A stretch of 64,000 nucleotides of DNA from Larkinella terrae. GTDB lineage: Bacteria; Bacteroidota; Bacteroidia; Cytophagales; Spirosomataceae. Shown piece after piece: positions 30,046 through 39,507 of this stretch. How positions within the stretch are numbered: the stretch's first letter is position 1; each line of letters begins with the position of its first letter. Position numbers and translations under genes: made by a program. The notes under the pieces are model-generated. The model had not been told where the DNA came from. It did no database searches and was given only the letters and a program-made list of their open reading frames with translations. Location: the NCBI RefSeq assembly GCF_009668025.1, contig NZ_WJXZ01000014.1, positions 1,769,097 to 1,833,096 of the forward strand, read 5' to 3'.

Positions 30046-31254
30046 TTACAAATACCTCAGAATGTTTTTTCCGGAAAAGGCATTGGCTACCTGACTGAGA
30101 TAGAGACCTTTCCGACGCGGTTTGTCAATGGCCTGTACGCGCGCCCGCATCTTCAGAAATACACCAGCTGTCATGTACAGAAAGAACATCCCGACCAGAA
30201 TGAACAGCGATTCGGTGTTGGTGATGTCGCGGTGAAAAAGAAAAAATAAAACCGTATTGATCAGTGAGATCGAGCAAAGCACCGCCGTGGCGGCTGCGTG
30301 CGACAATCCGTTGTCGACAATGATGTGGTGCATGTGATTCCGGTCGGCGGAGAAAGGCGAACGGCCCGCCATAATCCGAACCAGGAAAACCCGCAGGGTG
30401 TCGAAAATCGGGACAATCAGAATCACAATGGCAATAATCGGGGCGTTGAAAAACGAAGTGGGATCGAACCGGAACGAGTTGTTCAGGTTAATAAACCGTA
30501 CCGCAAAAAACGACAGCAAAAAGCCCAGGATCAGTGAGCCGGTATTGCCCATAAAAATTTTGCTGGTGTGCGAGAAATTAAACCGCAGAAAGCCCACCAG
30601 CGCGCCCGACAGCGTAAAGGCCAGACACGCCATGGCGAAGTGATTCGTGAGCAGAAACCAGCCGCCAAACGTCAGGCTGGCCAGCGTCGAAATCGCGCCT
30701 GCCAATCCGTCGATGCCGTCGATCAGGTTAATGGCGTTGATAATGGTAATGAAAATGAGGCAGGTAATCAGGATGGAAAACACATCGTTGATGTGATACA
30801 TGCCAAAAATGCCGTATAAATAATCGATGCGCAGTTTTCCGAAGAAAATCAGAATCAACGAAGGCAGTACCTGAAAGAAAATCTTTTTATTCGGGTCAAT
30901 ACCCACCATATCGTCTTTGATGCCGATAAAAAACAGAATCGACATGCCTACAATCGACAGGTTCGTCCGGTAAATATCGGTTTGGTCGATGGCGGGCCAG
31001 AGGAAATAACTGATCAGGATGGCGGCAAAGATGGCAATACCACCAAATGTCGGTGTGGCGGTTTTGTGTGAACTCCGGGAACCGGGCTTCTCCATGAGAA
31101 ACTTCAGTTCCGAAATTTTAATGACTACCGGAATAGAAACGACTGCCACAAAACAGGCAACCAGAAAGGATAAAAGACACTGGTAAAGACCCAGCTGAAA
31201 AAGATCGTCGGTTAGCTTATTTTGGATATAAGACAGAAGCAATTCAAGATTCAT
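30046..31254 (-). CDS. WecA/MraY-family undecaprenyl-phosphate sugar-1-phosphate transferase
   Basis: A multi-pass inner membrane enzyme of 402 residues (ATG at 31254; a longer start at 31278 is possible). It transfers a sugar-1-phosphate, probably GlcNAc type, to undecaprenyl phosphate and so starts assembly of the glycan. Family motifs: KPGSRSSHKTATPTFGG near residue 55, IKDDMVGIDPNKK, NLIDGIDGLAG, and the late SADRNHMHHI. It is the last gene of the polysaccharide cluster in transcription order. Confidence 0.93.
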   Translation of the reverse strand: MNLELLLSYIQNKLTDDLFQLGLYQCLLSFLVACFVAVVSIPVVIKISELKFLMEKPGSRSSHKTATPTFGGIAIFAAILISYFLWPAIDQTDIYRTNLSIVGMSILFFIGIKDDMVGIDPNKKIFFQVLPSLILIFFGKLRIDYLYGIFGMYHINDVFSILITCLIFITIINAINLIDGIDGLAGAISTLASLTFGGWFLLTNHFAMACLAFTLSGALVGFLRFNFSHTSKIFMGNTGSLILGFLLSFFAVRFINLNNSFRFDPTSFFNAPIIAIVILIVPIFDTLRVFLVRIMAGRSPFSADRNHMHHIIVDNGLSHAAATAVLCSISLINTVLFFLFHRDITNTESLFILVGMFFLYMTAGVFLKMRARVQAIDKPRRKGLYLSQVANAFSGKNILRYL

Positions 31255-31391
31255 AGCGGTAGGTGTGATGATACTCAAGGATAAAAATCACCATGACAGA
31301 GTGTAAATGTTACCGTTTTGTGCTTTTAGTACAATTAAAAATGACTATTCGGTACATATATTTATCTTGCGGTGCAAAAAAACGCTATTTT

Positions 31392-32144
31392 TTACAACTT
31401 TGGTAAGAGTTGGTTCAATTTTCTCAACGGTTTCAGAAAAAGTGTAAAAAAGTAAGGACGCAACCCGTTGATTTTCCAGGCCTGTCGATCTTCCCGATTG
31501 GCCCGAAACCGGTGTTTCAGGGTCGCATTACTCATCCCGCCCGACCGCATCGCCACCAGCACCTCCGGCAGGTAACTGATCTTGATTTTGTATTTGTGAA
31601 TGAATCGCAGCAGCAGTTCATAATCCGATGAACTTTTCAACTCCAGTGTATAATTGCCGAGTTTTTCGTAGACCGACCGTCGGATGAAGCAGGTAGGGTG
31701 GGGAGGCATCCAGCCCCATAAGAAATCCCCCTCTTTGTATTCTCCAACTTTCCAGTTCCGGTCGATTTTTTCAACGTTGGTTGCATTGACATAAATGATA
31801 TCTCCGTAAACCGCATCACAGCCCGTTTGGTTGAAAAGATTCACGACTTTTTCAACCACCTGATCGTGTTTGTAAAAATCGTCGGCATTGATTAGTCCAA
31901 TCACCTCTCCCGTGGCCAACCGCAGACCCTTGTTGATGGCATCGTACAGCCCCTTGTCCGGTTCTGAAACGAAGCGGGTGATCCGCGACCCGTAGGACCG
32001 GATAACGTCGGCACTATTATCGGTCGAGTTGCCGTCGATGACGATGTATTCGATGTCCGGATAAGTCTGACTCAGTACCGAATCAATGGTATCTCCGATG
32101 GTTTTTCCGCCGTTATAGACGACAGTTATGATGGTTATCTTCAT
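31392..32144 (-). CDS. Glycosyltransferase family 2
   Basis: The protein has 250 residues with a GT-A fold. It opens KITIITVVYNGGKTIGDTI, the nucleotide-sugar Asp is in YIVIDGNSTDNSADVI, and the metal-binding DxD-like site is NADD in VIGLINADDFY. GWMPPHPTCFIRRSVYEKLG is typical of WcaA/WcaE-like transferases of exopolysaccharide clusters. It starts four bases inside the end of the WcaF gene (ATGA-type overlap). Sugar specificity is unknown. Confidence 0.92.
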   Translation of the reverse strand: MKITIITVVYNGGKTIGDTIDSVLSQTYPDIEYIVIDGNSTDNSADVIRSYGSRITRFVSEPDKGLYDAINKGLRLATGEVIGLINADDFYKHDQVVEKVVNLFNQTGCDAVYGDIIYVNATNVEKIDRNWKVGEYKEGDFLWGWMPPHPTCFIRRSVYEKLGNYTLELKSSSDYELLLRFIHKYKIKISYLPEVLVAMRSGGMSNATLKHRFRANREDRQAWKINGLRPYFFTLFLKPLRKLNQLLPKL

Positions 32145-32716
32145 TCAACTTCACGATTTTTGACCCGGATTGCCGGATTTCCCTGATAAATACCGTAGGC
32201 TTCCAGCGATTGAGTGGCCACCGATCCAACCGTCAGAATGGAATGCGAGTGACAGGTGACGCCGGGGCAAACGATGGACCTGGCGCCGATCCAGACGCCG
32301 TTTTCGAGGTGGATGGGTTTAACGAACAAATCGAATGTCCGTCGGCGGTAGTTGTGATTACCGGTTTCGAACATGGCGCCTTGCGAAATGCACACATGGT
32401 TTCCGATGGTAACCGGCGCCAGATTGTCGATCCAGACTTCCTCACCCACCCAGACGTAATCGCCGATGGTCAGAAACCAGGGAAATTTGATGTTCACCTT
32501 GGGCTTAATTGCAAAGCCTGCGCCAATTTTGGCACCAAAAAGGGTTAAAATCCATTTTTTGAAGCTGATTGGCAGTGGTAAATACGAATTGACAGTAACC
32601 GAACTGACCAAAAACCAAAGGATAATTTTCCACTTTGGTCCCGGATTCCACCAGCTATTGTCATACACCGACAGGTCAGTGCTGGCCCGGCCGCTGAGCC
32701 AGGAGGTCTTTTCCAT
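32141..32716 (-). CDS. WcaF-like sugar O-acetyltransferase
   Basis: The protein has 191 residues from the ATG at 32716; an upstream TTG is possible. It is a left-handed beta-helix acetyltransferase: LSVYDNSWWNPGPKWKIILW is the typical WcaF N-terminus, and hexapeptide turns run through VTIGNHVCISQGAMFETGNH and VWIGARSIVCPGVTCHSHS. It would acetylate a sugar of the repeating unit from acetyl-CoA. It overlaps the upstream glycosyltransferase by 41 bases and the next by four, so it is tightly operonic. Confidence 0.9.
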   Translation of the reverse strand: MEKTSWLSGRASTDLSVYDNSWWNPGPKWKIILWFLVSSVTVNSYLPLPISFKKWILTLFGAKIGAGFAIKPKVNIKFPWFLTIGDYVWVGEEVWIDNLAPVTIGNHVCISQGAMFETGNHNYRRRTFDLFVKPIHLENGVWIGARSIVCPGVTCHSHSILTVGSVATQSLEAYGIYQGNPAIRVKNREVE

Positions 32717-33599
32717 ATTCTGTTCGGAAAAAATCAATAATTGCTTGTCTATCAGTGCCTACGCGGTGGTACACTTCGTACAGTTTGGCATCGACCAGAA
32801 ACCGGTACCAGAGCCCCTGCAAAAAATGCCACATCAGGCCCGGCCGTCCGTCGATCAGTCCCAGCCGCACAAAGTACCGATAGAAAAAGTACAGAAAAGG
32901 TCGCGTAAACAGCGGCAACGATGCATACCGCAATTTCAAATACCGCTTGCGCTGCTCCTGCGTACCAAACAAGTTGGGCTCAACCCGGATCGATTTATCA
33001 AAGTTAAAGCGAATGTTTAGAATATCGATCACTTCGCGGATGGCGTACAAATTATGTTTTTGTGTCCACCACGTTAGATTGTTCAGGTTGTGATCCACAA
33101 TGTCGTGCTCAAACTGGATCGACCGGCCGGTCGACAGCTTGATGTGTTCGTCCATCCAGGTTTCTTCGCAAACGCCCTGACCGCTGCGCCAGAGCCGGAG
33201 TAACCAGGTCGGATAATAGTCGCCGTGGCGCATCCAGCGGTTCATGAACATCACCCGGCGCTTGACGTAAATACCGCTAACATCTTCCGGCAAACCGCTC
33301 AGACGGTTATTAATTTCTGCGGCCAGTTCGGGCAGCACGTATTCGTCGGCGTCCATCCGCATCAGCCAGGTAGTCTGAAAGGGGATATGACGGATTCCGT
33401 AATTAAATTGCGATGCGTAGTTGACCCAGGCGTTCTGAACCACAACGGCCCCCATGGCCCGGGCGATTTCAACGGTTTGATCGCTCGAAAATGAATCGAC
33501 GATAAAAATCTGGCGGGTGAATGGCAGCAGACTGGCGATGCAGCGACCGATGTGTTTTTCTTCGTTGTGCGTCAGAATAATAACTGAAATGCTGCTCAT
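32676..33599 (-). CDS. Glycosyltransferase family 2 (WaaE/KdtX-like)
   Basis: The protein has 307 residues. It opens ISVIILTHNEEKHIGRCI, then IVDSFSSDQTVEIARAM, and the DxD motif is MRMDADEYV. WTQKHNLYAIREV in the middle and a C-terminal membrane-associated part (RPFLYFFYRYFVRLGLIDG, PGLMWHFLQG) match the WaaE-like group. The start ATG at 33599 overlaps the stop of the upstream gene by four bases. Substrate unknown. Confidence 0.93.
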   Translation of the reverse strand: MSSISVIILTHNEEKHIGRCIASLLPFTRQIFIVDSFSSDQTVEIARAMGAVVVQNAWVNYASQFNYGIRHIPFQTTWLMRMDADEYVLPELAAEINNRLSGLPEDVSGIYVKRRVMFMNRWMRHGDYYPTWLLRLWRSGQGVCEETWMDEHIKLSTGRSIQFEHDIVDHNLNNLTWWTQKHNLYAIREVIDILNIRFNFDKSIRVEPNLFGTQEQRKRYLKLRYASLPLFTRPFLYFFYRYFVRLGLIDGRPGLMWHFLQGLWYRFLVDAKLYEVYHRVGTDRQAIIDFFRTEYGKDLLAQRPGQH

Positions 33600-34747
33600 A
33601 CCTGTTGGGGAACAAGTTGATAATAGGCATCGAGAACCCGGTTGGCCACGACGTTGATGTCACATACTTCGCTGATCATGCGCTGGGCATTTCGGGCCAT
33701 CCGGGCAGCTTCATCGGGATGATCAAGCATATAGGCCAGCCCGTCGCGCACCGATTCAACGGTGGTATCGCTGATGTTGGCGGCTTCGTAGGAACGCAAA
33801 TAATCGCTGAAACCGACGTGGTCCGTAAGAACCGAAGGAACACCGCAGGTCAGGGCTTCCATGGCGGCCACCGAAAACCCTTCGGAATAAGACGGCAAGG
33901 TAAAGACGTCGGCGTCGGCAAAGGCGGCCAGCTTATCGGTCTTGATGAGCATTCCCGGCAAAATGATACTTTTCTGGAGCTGATGCGTTTCGATAAACTG
34001 CTGAATTTCCGGTAGATAGCCGTCGTCAGGACCCGCCAAAACCAAAACCGCATGGGGGTGGGATTGACGAAGCAATTGGAAAGCCGGAAGTAGAATGTCG
34101 AGTCCTTTTTTAATGTGAAGCCGGCTCAGAAACAGCACCAACTGCTGATGGTCGCCGATCTGGTGTTGCCGACGGAACGTTCCTTTGGCGGGAAGATTCT
34201 GGTATTCCGAAATCCGCAGCCCATTCGGAATGATCTGAACATTCGGATGCTGATAGCCCAGATACCGTTTCACATCTTCGTATTCCCGCTGATTGTTGAT
34301 CAGAATCAGGGGCGTTTTTTTGAGCAAACGTTTTTGAATGAGCCACGTCATGACCTTCTTTTTCCAGTACCCGTGTTTAAGGGTCCAACGGTCGAGCAAG
34401 CCGTGAATCGTAATGACTTTTTTCGCCCGTAGTTTGACGAAAAATGGAGCGACGGACCCAAAATGCCAGATGCCGTGAATGTGAATAACGTCGTATTCGT
34501 TACCGTGTTCGCGCAGATATTGATAGAGACCGGGCGAAAATTCCGGGAAATATTTGGCAAACCAGTGGCGTTTTACCTGAACGACCCGAACGCCCGGCGC
34601 GGTGGTATAGAGCACATCCCCTTCGGACATTGGGGTTAAAATCGTTATTTTTTCACCTTGAGGAGCCTGTACGCTGGTGTAATCATAGATAATCCGGGGT
34701 GGCCCGCCAATGTCCCAGGAATAGGCGCAGATGTGGAGAATGTTCAT
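33596..34747 (-). CDS. Glycosyltransferase family 4
   Basis: The protein has 383 residues with a GT-B fold. The N-terminal domain opens NILHICAYSWDIGGPPRIIY. The C-terminal domain has LFLSRLHIKKGLDILLPAF, a nucleotide-binding stretch, and the EX7E motif as EGFSVAAMEALTCGVPSVLT. It transfers a sugar from a nucleotide donor to the lipid-linked chain in the cytoplasm. It overlaps by four bases at both ends with neighbouring glycosyltransferases. Confidence 0.94.
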   Translation of the reverse strand: MNILHICAYSWDIGGPPRIIYDYTSVQAPQGEKITILTPMSEGDVLYTTAPGVRVVQVKRHWFAKYFPEFSPGLYQYLREHGNEYDVIHIHGIWHFGSVAPFFVKLRAKKVITIHGLLDRWTLKHGYWKKKVMTWLIQKRLLKKTPLILINNQREYEDVKRYLGYQHPNVQIIPNGLRISEYQNLPAKGTFRRQHQIGDHQQLVLFLSRLHIKKGLDILLPAFQLLRQSHPHAVLVLAGPDDGYLPEIQQFIETHQLQKSIILPGMLIKTDKLAAFADADVFTLPSYSEGFSVAAMEALTCGVPSVLTDHVGFSDYLRSYEAANISDTTVESVRDGLAYMLDHPDEAARMARNAQRMISEVCDINVVANRVLDAYYQLVPQQV

Positions 34748-35925
34748 AGAGAAGGTTGAAATAACGACCCGCGGCCCACTTTTACAAATCCTTCCATCAT
34801 TTTCTGTCCAACGACGCGCGGATCATATTCCGCGATGATTTGTTCCGACCGAATGCCCATCGCCCGTCGGTCGGCCGGGCCGTCGATAAATTTGAGCAGA
34901 GCCTTCACCAGTTCGGTCGGCTGCAGCGGGTCAAAACCGTACCCATTTTGCCCATCCTGCACCAGATCCCGGGCGCATCCGCAGCGTTCGGAAACCACTA
35001 CCGGCATCCCGCAGGCCATCGCTTCGTTAACAACCAGTCCCCAGGGTTCCGACAGGCTGGGCAGCACCAGCACATCGGCCAATGCCAGCGTTTCCGGAAC
35101 CCGGTACCAGGGCTGATTGGGTAAAATTTTGATAAAAGACTGGAGGTTAAGTCGTTCGATCTGAACCTGAATCGTTGCTTTCTGGTCGCCATCGCCGAGC
35201 AGAATCAGGCCCCACCCACCGGGTTTGGTTGCCTGCTGTAGCGCCTGATGGAAGGCATCGACCAAAACCGTAAGATTTTTTTCGGAGGCCAGGCGACCCA
35301 CGTAAACAAAGTTGGCTGGTTGTAGCCCTAATTCACCCTGTCTTAAAAACCGGTCCGGAAGGGCGCGATCATATACCTGGCGTAGTTTCGTGTTGTCGAC
35401 CACGGCATTGCTCCGAACCAGAATTTTATCGGGAGAAACACCCAGTTGAGTCAGGTAATCGGCCTGGGGCGTTCCGAAACAGAAGAAACCGGTCGCCATC
35501 GAAATGATGCGGCTTTTCACCCATTCTTTCACCGGGCTGCGGACCAGATCGACGGGTGTCGATTCGGTTTGAATGATGACTTTGATGCCGCTCAGCCGGG
35601 CAATCGCCATCAAAAGGACCTGAGCAGGATCGTAATAACCGGTTATTAATAGCACATCGGGCTGGTACGCGCGCATTCGGCGGACCAGTGCCTGAAGTTT
35701 GGCTCTGGTGCCGACCTGCTCGACATACGTGTCAAAAAGCAGTTCGTAGCTGTACTGATCCGGCAGTTGATCTGGTTTTCCGAACGAAGCCCGGGATTGT
35801 TCGCTGCGGGCAATCTGCAACACGTGGACCTCGCAATCGTAGGCCGACGCCAGCCGATTGAGTTCACTGAAAACCGTTGCTTTATAGTGTGCCCACAAAA
35901 TGTTGTGAACAATCAATATTTTCAT
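34744..35925 (-). CDS. Glycosyltransferase family 4
   Basis: The protein has 393 residues from the ATG at 35925 (MKILIVHNILWAHYKATVF), which is typical of the group; the frame extends further upstream into the end of the Wzy-like gene but is not needed. GT-B fold with FVYVGRLASEKNLTVLVDAF and EPWGLVVNEAMACGMPVVVS as the EX7E region. It begins 13 bases after the membrane protein gene and overlaps the next gene by four bases. Confidence 0.93.
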   Translation of the reverse strand: MKILIVHNILWAHYKATVFSELNRLASAYDCEVHVLQIARSEQSRASFGKPDQLPDQYSYELLFDTYVEQVGTRAKLQALVRRMRAYQPDVLLITGYYDPAQVLLMAIARLSGIKVIIQTESTPVDLVRSPVKEWVKSRIISMATGFFCFGTPQADYLTQLGVSPDKILVRSNAVVDNTKLRQVYDRALPDRFLRQGELGLQPANFVYVGRLASEKNLTVLVDAFHQALQQATKPGGWGLILLGDGDQKATIQVQIERLNLQSFIKILPNQPWYRVPETLALADVLVLPSLSEPWGLVVNEAMACGMPVVVSERCGCARDLVQDGQNGYGFDPLQPTELVKALLKFIDGPADRRAMGIRSEQIIAEYDPRVVGQKMMEGFVKVGRGSLFQPSL

Positions 35926-35938
35926 AGAGATAGGTAGA

Positions 35939-37297
35939 TCAGCCGGATACGGCCGGTGCGACCGTCGGATGATTGAGCAGATTGGGCGGATAGAGGTGAC
36001 TAATGCCAACGAATCGAATCATCAGACAGAAGGGGTGCCAGAACGAAATTTCGTACGGACGCCCGTTTGTAAACAACTGGACGAACAGCATGATGTAGAA
36101 GTACGCCAGAAAAGTCGATAGCGAGTCGGGATTGTCGCGAATGGTTTTGATGCTATAAAACAGGGCCGAAAAACAGAAGGCGGTAAAGGTCACAAAACCG
36201 GCAATCCCGTGGTTGATCAGCGCTTCCATAAGCGGAACGTCCAGATACGCCGATTTATAACCCTGCCCAATCAGTACGACGTGTAGGTGACCTTCAAAAA
36301 TGTTTCGGAGGTACTGAAAGCTGGTCGCCCGGTTTCCGGCCGAGGCATCGAACGAAGCCGTAAACTGATTCTGGACTTTCATACCTAATAACGCGTACAC
36401 GTTTTCCATGTTTCGCTCGATAAAAGCCACGGCATATCCGTACAGAATGGCGATCAGATCCCCGTTTTTACGCATGAAGAAACTGATTCCCATAAAAACG
36501 ACAAGCATCAAAGCGAGCGATGCGGGCCGGAAAAGTCCCCGAATGGCATCTTTGATCTGCCGTGGGCGGATGTTGAACATGAAAAACAGCCCGATAATCA
36601 AGATCAGGGCCACGATACTCGAACGGGTTTGGGTCAACACCAGAATCCCCATACCGAACACGCTAGCAAATAATGACAGAATCCGCGGAACAAAGGTGGT
36701 TTGGGGCCGGAACGCCCAAATTCCGCAGGCAATCACGCTCATGAGTGCATTCCGGGAGAACACGTGCGGATTACCGGTACGGTATTCTCCTTCGCCAAAT
36801 TGAATGGCCGCGCGTTGCCCGATGCTCCAGGTCGGGTCGGTCAATAGGGCGTAAACCAGCGCGATATTGGAAACGACCGTAAACGCAATGGTGATCGGGA
36901 TAAAAACTTCAATGATATCGTTGGGAATATTGATCAGAAAAATCAGGAATAACAGGACGTAGACGTAGTAAACCGCATCCATTGTGCCGTCCCGAAACCA
37001 CTGATCGCGGTAAAACGCCATGTAAAACAGGATCACCGCAAAAAACAGCAGCGCCATTTTCAGCAGGGTCGTGTTGATCCGATAAAGTTTATGGAGAAAA
37101 TGGAACGGGATCATTAAAATGAAACCCAACGCCATGAACGCGGCCGTGAAAGCCGTGCTGCCCGGTGCTAGGCGAAGTGTTTCCTTGAAAAAGAAAACCA
37201 GTGGGTAGCCATCAATAACCATTAGAATACCGACAACATACCGCATTAAATGCAGTTTTCGCCAGGTAAACAGTTCCGATAATGAAAGGGACAGCAT
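35939..37297 (-). CDS. O-antigen polymerase/ligase-like membrane protein (Wzy/WaaL type)
   Basis: The protein has 452 residues with about ten to twelve membrane helices and a large periplasmic loop near residues 270-360 (FIERNMENVYALLGMKVQ, GNRATSFQYLRNIFEGHLHV). Arg-containing ILVLTQTRSSIVALILI is typical of Wzy_C/ligase proteins. It would polymerise or ligate the glycan on the periplasmic side. Its own promoter is seen 86-93 bases upstream of the start codon. Wzy and ligase cannot be told apart by eye. Confidence 0.82.
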   Translation of the reverse strand: MLSLSLSELFTWRKLHLMRYVVGILMVIDGYPLVFFFKETLRLAPGSTAFTAAFMALGFILMIPFHFLHKLYRINTTLLKMALLFFAVILFYMAFYRDQWFRDGTMDAVYYVYVLLFLIFLINIPNDIIEVFIPITIAFTVVSNIALVYALLTDPTWSIGQRAAIQFGEGEYRTGNPHVFSRNALMSVIACGIWAFRPQTTFVPRILSLFASVFGMGILVLTQTRSSIVALILIIGLFFMFNIRPRQIKDAIRGLFRPASLALMLVVFMGISFFMRKNGDLIAILYGYAVAFIERNMENVYALLGMKVQNQFTASFDASAGNRATSFQYLRNIFEGHLHVVLIGQGYKSAYLDVPLMEALINHGIAGFVTFTAFCFSALFYSIKTIRDNPDSLSTFLAYFYIMLFVQLFTNGRPYEISFWHPFCLMIRFVGISHLYPPNLLNHPTVAPAVSG

Positions 37298-37382
37298 ATA
37301 AATTAAGATTTAAGCGACGTTAAAAAACCTCATTTTGCCCGAATTGACCACGTTGGCAATTGTATTTTTTTAATATCACTAC

Positions 37383-37390
37383 AAAGATAA
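37383..37390 (-). promoter_or_regulatory. Internal promoter of the polysaccharide cluster
   Basis: On the minus strand TATCTTTG is an exact TAnnTTTG -7 box, with T-rich sequence upstream but only a weak -33 box. It would start a transcript near 37377 covering the Wzy-like gene to the WecA-type gene, separating this half from the upstream half of the cluster. Confidence 0.6.
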
Positions 37391-37415
37391 CGAAAAGAAT
37401 AGTGAACATTTACTA

Positions 37416-37504
37416 ATGAACAATGAACAATGAATAATTAACGGGGAAGTTCCGATTTACTGCAATCGGGTAATAATTCATTGTTCATTTTTAATTGTTC
37501 ATTT
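37416..37504. repeat. Heptad-word palindrome
   Basis: Words AATGAAC, AATGAAC, AATGAAT, AATTAAC (37416-37443) are mirrored by ATTCATT, GTTCATT, TTTAATT, GTTCATT (37477-37504). The right arm runs into the upstream glycosyltransferase gene and supplies its last codons (KMNN) and stop. Confidence 0.88.
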
Positions 37505-38474
37505 TCCTCGGTACGTCGACGGTTTCGATGAATTTGACGGTTTGGTGAAGTTTCTCGACGGTTTTTTTGCGCCAGCCCCGCAGGGGCGGTTTAAAAGCTT
37601 GCTTACCATAAGCCGGTATAAAGGCGCTTAGTGAACTGGAGAGGTCTTTCCGGTCGAAATAATGTACCCGGTTTTGGTAGGCTAGCAGGCGTTTTTTGAT
37701 GGCCGGATAAGCCGAAATCCGGACCCGGTTTTGCGCCTGGAAATACCCTTCCTGATCGATTATGCCTTTGTAATTCAGGAAAATAACGGGCGCGTTTTCG
37801 ATGCTGGCCCGTTCGTGCAAATTCCACAGGCCGAGGTGCCAGGCGGGATTTTTGACAATCACCACACCATCGAATAAGCCTGGCGTCAGCACCAGCCAGA
37901 TCTGATCGGTGTACATGCCTTCGCAGGGGCAGGCAAACGCGCGCTCCGGCACCCGGCTGCTCCACCAGTCCAGAAACCGGGCCGCTTCGGCAGTGCGTTT
38001 GAGCGCGAGAAAACCGGAGCTGTACAAGCCCACATTCTGCAGGAATTTTTCGTCCGGAAAAGCCGTGTCCGTCACCGGCTTCAGCAGGTGTGGCGTCAGC
38101 AAAAGTGTCGCGTTGGCATACTGGCTCGGCAAATCCGCCAGGGGCTGGTACAAATAAACCGACGGATCGAGGTAGATCACCCAATCGGTTTGCGAACGGT
38201 GGCGGTAAATGTGCTTGATAAACAGCGGTTTGCAGGCAGCGACAAATTCGGCTGGCGTGTACTGCTGCGAAAGCTGGTCCAGATCCGGAATCGTTAATTC
38301 ATTGATCGAAACCAGCGGAAATGGAATCTGAAAACCGGTCGGAAGGTTGAGCAAATCGTCGCAAAGCCCGACGATAAACGCATCTTTCGGATGGTGCTGC
38401 TGCAAACTTTCGCCCAGGGCGAGCGCCTGCGGCAGTTGACGAATGGTACAAACGGTTAAAAATGTAATCATCAT
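37491..38474 (-). CDS. GT8-like glycosyltransferase with altered DxD
   Basis: The protein has 327 residues of the same family as the gene at 40428-41411: opening FLTVCTIRQLPQALALGESL, a mid-region WVIYLDPSVYLYQPL, and NLHERASIENAPVIFLNYKG near the end. At the metal-binding position it has DPS where the paralogue has DPD, so the second Asp is lost. The last four codons and stop come from the heptad palindrome. It may be catalytically altered or use another acidic residue. It starts four bases after the end of the GT2 gene. Confidence 0.8.
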   Translation of the reverse strand: MMITFLTVCTIRQLPQALALGESLQQHHPKDAFIVGLCDDLLNLPTGFQIPFPLVSINELTIPDLDQLSQQYTPAEFVAACKPLFIKHIYRHRSQTDWVIYLDPSVYLYQPLADLPSQYANATLLLTPHLLKPVTDTAFPDEKFLQNVGLYSSGFLALKRTAEAARFLDWWSSRVPERAFACPCEGMYTDQIWLVLTPGLFDGVVIVKNPAWHLGLWNLHERASIENAPVIFLNYKGIIDQEGYFQAQNRVRISAYPAIKKRLLAYQNRVHYFDRKDLSSSLSAFIPAYGKQAFKPPLRGWRKKTVEKLHQTVKFIETVDVPRKMNN

Positions 38475-38478
38475 AGTG

Positions 38479-39507
38479 TCACTCTAATAAATCACCCAAA
38501 GCTGCCAGATAAGGTGCATAGCCGTTGGCTTCCTGATCGGCGTAGCGATGATAATTCCCGGCCAGCAACTCCCGAACCACCGATCCAATTCGGAAAAACC
38601 GCCCGTCGGGCAATGTGCTTCGTCGATTGTAATGGTCCAGCCGCCGTTCAAACTGCTCGATTCCCGGCGTTTTGGTTGGCATTCGTTGCGTAACCAATTG
38701 GTATAATTCCTTCAGTTCCTGATGCTTATGAATCAGCGGTTCCAGTTTCTCGCTGTGCGGCCGTGAAAACCGCTCTGTAAACCGCACCGGTTTTCCGGCC
38801 GCCGGAGGGCGCGTGCCCACCTGCTGTTTGTCGTGGGTGCGGTACCAGATTAACGGTTTTTCGTAGAAATCGATTGTCCCTTTGGCGGCAGTCACCAACC
38901 CCATCCAGCCGTCATAAATGTAATTCGGCAGATTCGGAATCGGTAAAAAAGATGCCAGCAGCCGTCGGCGCAACGCCGAGGTGCAGCCCATCACGCGGTT
39001 ACCGTCCAGCAAAACCTCCGTTGCTTCGCCCCGGCGCCATTTTTCCCGAATCGGTTTCGTAAACCGTACCGTGTCCCAGAACAGCCGACCGGTATCGTTC
39101 AGGTTGGTATCGGCAATGACGGCATTGGAAAAAACCAGATCGACAGCCGGGTTTTGTATCAGATAGTCGGCCAGCGTCTCGATTTTTTCGGGCAGCCAGT
39201 AATCGTCCTGATCGCAGATAAAAATCAGTTCGCCGGAACAGAGCGAAAGTGCTTTTTCAAAATTTTTGTTGAATCCCAGCCGCGTCGTATTCCGAATGAT
39301 CCGGACGGAAAATGGCGCATTGGCGGTCAGCCGCTCGAGCAGCGTCCGGGTCTGATCGGTCGAATCGTCGTCACAAACAATCAATTCGTCCGGCAACCGG
39401 CTCTGTTTCAGCAGACTTTGCAACTGCGTTTCCAGGTAGGCTTCGCCGTTGTAGGTGCAAAGCGCCACCGAGATCGTCGGGCGGTTCGGGTCAGATGGTG
39501 TAGCCAT
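38479..39507 (-). CDS. Glycosyltransferase family 2 (rhamnosyltransferase-like)
   Basis: The protein has 342 residues from the ATG at 39507 (MATPSDPNRPTISVALCTYN); the frame runs further upstream inside the DUF5672 gene. It has LIVCDDDSTDQTRTLLERL, the DxD-type motif FICDQDDYWLPEKIE, and GCTSALRRRLLASFLPIP, features of the rhamnosyltransferase-like group. It overlaps the preceding gene by 17 bases, so translation is coupled. Confidence 0.92.
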   Translation of the reverse strand: MATPSDPNRPTISVALCTYNGEAYLETQLQSLLKQSRLPDELIVCDDDSTDQTRTLLERLTANAPFSVRIIRNTTRLGFNKNFEKALSLCSGELIFICDQDDYWLPEKIETLADYLIQNPAVDLVFSNAVIADTNLNDTGRLFWDTVRFTKPIREKWRRGEATEVLLDGNRVMGCTSALRRRLLASFLPIPNLPNYIYDGWMGLVTAAKGTIDFYEKPLIWYRTHDKQQVGTRPPAAGKPVRFTERFSRPHSEKLEPLIHKHQELKELYQLVTQRMPTKTPGIEQFERRLDHYNRRSTLPDGRFFRIGSVVRELLAGNYHRYADQEANGYAPYLAALGDLLE

